Source: Moniliophthora roreri (taxonomy: Eukaryota > Basidiomycota > Agaricomycetes > Agaricales > Marasmiaceae). From it: a DNA stretch of 64,000 bases. The stretch is from NCBI GenBank assembly GCA_001466705.2, contig LATX02000185.1, positions 372,001 to 436,000 of the forward strand, given 5' to 3'. Made by a program: the position numbers and the translations under genes. Each line of letters opens with the position of its first letter. The first letter of the stretch is position 1. This document shows, piece after piece, positions 58,135-64,000 of the stretch. The notes beneath the pieces are model-generated. The model was not told the origin of the DNA, made no database searches, and saw only the letters and a program-made list of their open reading frames with translations.

Positions 58135-61100
58135 TCAATACCCCCCTTGCGAATTTCCATGCTGCATCATCATCACAGGCGTCTGCGGTACCCTTGGCGG
58201 CGAACCTTGCGCCTGAGCAACAGATGGTGGTGGTGACATTGACATCTGCTGACCATTTGGCAAACCTGGACCTGTCCTCATCGTTGCATGGTTCCCATTT
58301 GCAGACGGTGTACGAGGTAGCGTCTGTCGACTGTTATTTGGCGAGGGAGACACTGACCCATTTACATTCGAGTTCTGTCGCTTTTGCATCGGGGGGCTAG
58401 TAGCTGCTCCAGTACCTGCATTCGTCCACTGACGGCCCGCGGGTAGCTTCAGATTCATCGATGTGTTATTTGGCATCTGCATGTTGAAGTTGCCATTGGG
58501 CATGACGTGGAGGTAGGATCCCGGAACAGGGCGACCATTGTTGGCCTGGAGAGCTGCAGCATCCTGATTGCTTGGTGAAGCAAACACGGACTTGAGGTTC
58601 TGCACCTGCTGCAAACTGAGCGTCGATGTCTGTGAGGGAACATAGGGTGATATGCCCGATAGCCCAGTATATGGGTTCACAGAGTTGACGTGTGTGCCAT
58701 TGACCGTGACGTTATAAGTCGGCTGGTCCTGCTTCGGGTGTGAAGCTTGGGCGGTTTGCCCGTTGACTGCGTGGTCCTGCTGCTGCTGTGGTTGAGCTTC
58801 GGTGTTCTCCGATGACTGTTGAGGCTGAGGTTGACCGCTCACAACAGTACCATTAGCACCATTTGCGACGCCGAAGGACGTAGTGCCATCCGTTTGGATC
58901 GAGTTGACGTGCGGAAGATTGATAGCGGGCCGATTGACACCATTAGCACTAGCGGTGGGTTGAGGGACAGGCTGAGCCGTAGGTTGAGGAAGGGGCTGCT
59001 TGGGTGGGGTCGCGGAAGTTGATGACGTGGACATACTAGCAACGGTCCGGCGCATGCCACCAGAGATACGCATATGTTGCGACACAGCTTCTCCTGGAGG
59101 TTGCATCTTCATTTGCTGCGATACTGGAACCGAAGGAGTCCCGGCTGGATTCTGCTGAGCAGCGGCGGCCGCAGACTGTTGGCCTGTTTGAGAGATCATC
59201 TGCTGGTTAGGGAGTAAGGCCGGTACTCGCGACGGCTGGCCAAGCTTGAACGGCACATATTGCTCTTTACGACCATCAGGTCCATAACGAATGAACGAGG
59301 GATCGTTGAGAAGACAAGTAACCTCCTGCTCTGTGAGAAGAGGAACGGTGTACCGCAGATATCTGATCACATATCAGCTCTACCCTGTTACTCTGTGACG
59401 ATAGTCCTTACCTGTGGTCGAAGTCGTCCACAATAATACGGTCTTGTTCATCAGAACCAGCAGGACCATAAATAGGCCCGTCATCAGAATCGTATCTCCA
59501 CCGCTCAGCCAGTCGCTTCCTGCGTTCCTCATCTTCACCATCGACATCCATAGGATCATCATCAGCACCAGTACGATCGCAGTGCGTTGGTACCCCTGTC
59601 GACGGGAGTCGCCTGTCCACGAACACTCGACCTCCACGACCATAACGCATGCGGACAGGACGTCGAGGAGGTTGGCTTCGAGTACTCTCACTTTCGGTCT
59701 TATCCGATGCGGATATATACTTGAATAATCGTGAACCATAGGTAGAAGGTGGCGGAAGGTACCCGGTCTGTAACAAATGGATCATATCAGCCCAGCCCAT
59801 TAATAATGAATAAGATTTGGGTGCTTACATCGATAACGTCCTCCCAATGCTGGTCGTTTTCCTTCTGCTTTGCCATATAGGCGTCGATCCTGCTTTGAAA
59901 GAGGGAGTATAGCTCTCTCGGTCTGGGGATCTCGCGAGCAGTTGGCTGTGAAGTGACATCCGCCTTGGGTGGTATCTTGACGCCTATCCTTCTACAGAGA
60001 ATATCAGACTTGTATCCAATGAATGCACAAGAAAAACGTACGGATCCTTCTTGACCTTATCAATGAGCAACTCATCATCCGCTTTCTCAGCCAAAGCAGG
60101 ATTCTGGCGTCGGAGCTCTACCATTTGCATGCGCTGCTCCCATATAAGCTGAGAGTGGCGTAGCGAATCGCGTTTGAGTTCTTCACGTTGGAGAATCGAC
60201 TTGGCAAGCTCAAGGGGGAAAGTGAGCTCGGCTTGTAGTCGTGCCAACTTGTCGGAAGAGGTAACCTGCGAAGCACGAGTCTTGCGGACAGCTTTGACAT
60301 CCCGTCTGCGGAAACAGATATAAGATTCGTTGAGGGTATCGCTCTCATCGAACTGGAAAGGAAATGAGTAGGTTTTTCTCAAGTAAGATCGAGTCACTTA
60401 CATTAAGAGTTGGTATGATTCGGTGTCCGCCTCTCTCTAGTCGACGCTCTTTCCAATAGGGATATACAGCCCGAGCGATACGGGTGAGATGGGCCGACGA
60501 CGGCAGCCATGAAGGCAAGGTAAACGAGGTGAAGGTTGAGGGCGGTAATGGTAACGAAAAAGTGTCTTGATAATCTGTAAAGGCAGGGAATGTCATGCCA
60601 GTCTCCAAACTCTGTAAAGAAGATAATCAGAACGTGATGGCCGTCTGCCTGCGAATTGTTATACGTACATGGTGTAAAAACTCTGTCTTTTCGTGCGTCG
60701 TTTTCTCGTAGAGGCCCACCACCAACTCAAACTCATCCTCTGTCATGACAACAGGCTGAGGCGAGTCTGGCTCCTTGCCTTTGCTTTTGGCACTACGAGC
60801 AGAGACCCTTGTGCCCGATGGAGACACCGCGCCCTGTGCGCTTGTGCCTTCGCCACGGGCTTCTTCATTGTTCTTGGCCAACCATTCGGCGTCTCGTTCG
60901 TCCATATAGTACGTGAAGCCATTGGCGAGAGAAGCGTTTGCCGACTCTTCGACGGTAGATGTAGAAAAGATATAACTTGCTGGATCCTTCCACCGGTTAG
61001 GCGGATATAGTTGTTCATGGTTATCGACAACACCAGTAGAGTCTGGAGTCGGAATATAAGCAGCTGGTGCCTCTTCCTTTTTTTCCTTTTCTGGCCCTCG

Positions 61101-61441
61101 CGTTGACCGATGGGAGGATTGGTTTCGTTGTGCTGCCTCGCTGAGCACTTGTTGCAAGTGATGTTCCTAAAAAGGATGATTAGTAATCTGGACCGCGGAT
61201 GGCATAGCCACATCGATGCTGTTGGTTGGCAGCATCTGATTGGCTGAGAGGCCACACTCACATTTGCGTCTTCCTGGTCGACTCCAGCGACACTTTGCAG
61301 TAATCTATTTTTCTCTTCGTCTTCGTCAGGTATTATGGGGTCTGTGTCGAGATTTCCATGGACGATTTTGAGTCGAGTTTTGTTATTGATTCGGTTCCGA
61401 TTTCTGAGGGTTGAGGGGGGAGGTTGACCGGGACGGGGCAT
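58135..61441 (-). CDS. EPL1: Enhancer of polycomb-like protein 1 (NuA4 scaffold)
   Basis: Multi-exon gene of roughly 1,000 residues from ATG at 61441 to TGA at 58135. The N-terminus carries the EPcA hallmarks: NKTRLKIVHGNLDTDPIIPD, EDEEKNRLLQSVAGVDQEDA, EHHLQQVLSEAA, IPTPDSTGVVDNHEQLYPPN and TYYMDERDAEWLAKNNEEAR, then the EPcB-like WKERRLERGGHRIIPTLN, SYICFRRRDVKAVRKTRASQ and LKRDSLRHSQLIWEQRMQMV. The C-terminal third is a Gln/Pro/Asn-rich disordered tail. EPL1 anchors the Esa1-Yng2-Eaf6 Piccolo module and links it to the rest of NuA4, which acetylates histones H4 and H2A in the nucleus. Length and order are as in other basidiomycetes. No damage seen. Confidence 0.94.
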
Positions 61442-63029
61442 AACACGAGTACAAAATTTGAGAAAGGGCGAAAAATGGAGGAATATGGAGGTATGGAGGG
61501 GGAAAGGGCTGTCGAGCTCGTCGCTGTGCCACGCCTCGTTGTCGTGTCGGACTCAAGGCGTCGGTTTTCTGCCGAAAGTGAAATCGGGCCGGCAATTGGC
61601 CGGGTTCAGCTTACGAGGAATGGTCTGTTTGCATTTCTGTTTAGATCCGTTCCAAATATGGAAATACACAGAATACGCACCTTGCCAGCCCATAACCCAT
61701 CCTAAATTCAGTTAAATCCTTCCTTTCGCCTAGTATTATTGCTGACAAGGAGAGATATGAACTCTATAATTTCTTTTGCCGTGAAAAATTCCCGCGTTCT
61801 GAAAGTGACATGAGCGTTCGAAGCACGGTCGATGAGATCATGCACAGAGCAAGGACCCACGGATTAAAGGCGATGGTGATAGAAGCAGATTCTAAAGGAT
61901 ACAATGAAAAAAATGTTTGAGGAAAATGAGCATGAACCACAGACTTTTTGTTGTCAAACCCAGTCCCACCCCGATGCCCCCGCACCTCGACCGACGCTGG
62001 ACCCAAGCCTCTCGATCATTATCCAAAATTCTTCTCGAGAATTCACATCGAGAATGACGTTCTATTTCTGTGTCGGCTGAGATGAGAAAGTGTCTCGAGT
62101 CAATGATCTGTGAGGATTTGTGGTGGCGGTCAGAAAGAAAACGCTCAAAGAATGCCATTTTGGCGCGTACCGAGTGGGTAGGACAAAAAACAGTGGTGAG
62201 ATTGAAAAGATATCCTATAAGCTTGCTTGAATTTCAGCATTGCATGGCCTGGGCAAGGGGTATGCCTCGTTGCATATCGATGTTTGGTATCTTCTACTTG
62301 AGGTCTGATGGGTATTTCTGATGTCCATGAGCAGAAGCATGATAGATAACTATGGCAGACGAGGAGGAGAGAGTATGGCGGGAATCAGGACGTCGGATGA
62401 GGCGATGAGGGAAGGTATGAAGGTGGGGGTGGGTGACGATGGTGACTGTCAAGATGAGAGTTAGACGCCGCAGGCGAAGCCAATAACTCCCACGTTGGTA
62501 AGGCTCCTCAAAGCACTAAAAATCTTAAACTCACCTTCGCACCGCAAAGTGCAGAAAATTTATGCAAATTGCGCTCTCGGCTGCAAGGGACATAGATTTT
62601 TTCTAGTCCTCGTGCTGGTACGCAGGCGGTCGCGTTTCGTCCTTACGAGATTCGGCAAATTGCAGGGCAAATTGTCGAATTGTCACCGTCAGGATCGATA
62701 GCATCCCTCCTGGACTTTCGGACCCTGCGAAACGAGTCATGGAGAGTCGAAGAATGCCACTACTTTTGCCAGGTCGTATTTCAATATGAGAGATCGGTTC
62801 CAGATTCACATACAGAGCCCAAGGACGGTGGCAGCATATTTGACTCTATCGCCGCAGGTATTCCGGGCCAGGCTGTGCCGTGGGTAACTATCATCGCCCG
62901 CAGGATAGCTTGGCTGAAAGTTTCAGCACAGTAACCTCGGGACTACCAGGACTTCAGTTGCCAGATAGCACAAAGAACGGCGTTTCAAGGCGTCTTCATG
63001 TGCAATACTGAACAGCACCTGGTCAGGAG
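61442..63029. other. Intergenic, no supported gene
   Basis: Contains the presumed EPL1 promoter. Open frames of 80-93 codons on both strands overlap one another and carry no recognisable motif. Confidence 0.45.
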
Positions 63030-64000
63030 AATAAGCGCGTCACCGTGGGAACCAAACAACAATGAGCGCTACTTTGAGCGCCAATGTGGTTCTTCACTAC
63101 CATTACGATGATGTGCACTTAGTAAGCCGCTCCCTCAGTCGTACTTCGCTCTGTCTCTGCAGCACATCGTGAATCCGAAAGGATATACTGTCGTAGTCGA
63201 TAGCAAGTAACAAATAATACCTCATCAGCTGAGCCGAACTCCCGTTGAACTTCTGACACAAGGACCATTCAGAAAAGCACATCCGGTGAGCTTTGAGACG
63301 ATTTTGTCAACTCTCACCTAATCGCTCAATCATGTCATGTACAGATAGTGTTTTTGACAAGACAAATATCTTGGCCCCGTGATATTAGCTCTTCAGTACA
63401 AGGTTTGATAGACATGTCTACAGTTTGTTTCTATAGGAACAAGCTATTTGCACCGTGACTCGTGCTCACAACGGTTCGCCTTGCCACCGACCTCATAGCT
63501 GGCCTTACTTGTTACTTAGCTCTTGCTTGGCTTCTATGAAAAGCAGCCAGTCACTACTCGATGCTTCCGTTACCACCAGAACCCCCCGAAATTACCACTT
63601 ATCGGCCATCTCCTTAAACCCAGTTGAACGACTAACCATATTTCTTGGAATCGAGTTTGGATCCTACATCAGTCTATATCCCGAGCATCGGGGCATGGCT
63701 TGCCCAGAGACTGGCGTAGCCGACCGCGATCAAAGTCAGAAGCAAGGAAAATTTGCAATTGGCATTCGCCGAATATCGATCGTCCTGACACGTTGACAAC
63801 ATTGTCGGTACCCGCCTCGTCGACCAGATGCAGATGTCGCCATCTATACTGCCCATAGCTTGGACAATTCTCTCTTCCTCGAGATACATCGTTAGCATAC
63901 TGAACGTTTGCTTACTTGCTTTTTTAGATTTTCGGTCGAAGGATGCACCTTGAAAATTTTCATCATGCCCTCAACTCCCACAAGCGTTCTTCCGAATGTC
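63030..64000 (+). repeat. Dispersed repeat, copy 2, to the window edge
   Basis: Direct-strand counterpart of the inverted copy at 53190-53935. The inner edge begins AATAAGCGCGTCACCGTGGG; homology continues to the window end (TTCGGTCGAAGGATGCACCT). It is longer than copy 1 by an internal segment that includes a P450 N-terminal fragment (63463-63618). It may extend past the window. Confidence 0.65.
63463..63618 (+). pseudogene. Broken P450 N-terminus
   Basis: Reads VRLATDLIAGLTCYLALAWL, L, stop, KAASHYSMLPLPPEPP, then with a one-base frame change KLPLIGHLLK. This matches the start of the P450 at 49536-51912 (MIRLTTNIIVGLTFFLALVW and LPLPPGPLKLPLIGHL). The ATG is replaced by GTG, an in-frame TGA and a frameshift are present, and nothing downstream continues the protein. 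It is a relic of a paralogue. Confidence 0.75.

Noticed and set aside
1..64000. CRISPR array or prokaryotic operon
   Set aside because: The DNA is clearly fungal with spliceosomal introns; no regularly spaced repeats with unique spacers were seen.

Overview
The window reads as nuclear DNA of a filamentous basidiomycete, most likely an Agaricomycete of the Agaricales. Genes are dense in short introns (about 45-60 bp, GT/AG with occasional GC/AG). The gene set is typical of mushrooms: DUF6534-type membrane proteins, a CFEM protein, an MYND remnant, a P450 and a repeat-rich accessory core. No rRNA, convincing tRNA, CRISPR or bacterial operon structure is visible. Single N characters at 2014, 39668, 41419 and 43870 mark contig joins.

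Layout. 1-8 kb is almost gene-free. 8.1-11.2 kb holds two minus-strand genes: a PBDC1/Chp1-type eEF1A chaperone split into unusually small exons, and a ZZZ3-like SANT-domain protein. 11.2-17.4 kb is decayed, with an MYND-finger pseudogene near 15 kb. 17.5-31 kb contains a lineage-specific family: one intact 590-residue gene (18.8-21.0 kb) and three degenerate copies, accompanied by two intact copies of a small protein family (69 and 80 residues). Interleaved are CSN1 (COP9 signalosome subunit 1) and a GPI-anchored CFEM secreted protein.

29.7-46.4 kb is rich in mobile DNA: a hAT-like MITE with 8-bp target duplication, a second terminal-inverted-repeat (TIR) element, a Mutator-like MITE with 9-bp target duplication, and a larger element with 395-bp TIRs. 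The last has split the second of two tandem DUF6534 genes. The assembly there carries three N joins and shows the element next to the same target site in two orientations.

46.7-61.4 kb is a conserved gene block: an 805-residue low-complexity/coiled-coil protein (+), a cytochrome P450 (-), ATG1 autophagy kinase (-) and EPL1, the NuA4 histone acetyltransferase scaffold (-). Two diverged inverted copies of a repeat (53.2-53.9 and 63.0-64.0 kb) bracket ATG1-EPL1; the distal copy carries a broken P450 N-terminus.

The housekeeping genes (chaperone, signalosome, autophagy, chromatin) are independent of one another. The coherent local stories are the paired gene families at 17-31 kb and the recent insertion at 39-45.6 kb. 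Intron boundaries were read by eye from splice consensus, frame and protein continuity; coordinates may be off by a base or two at internal exons.
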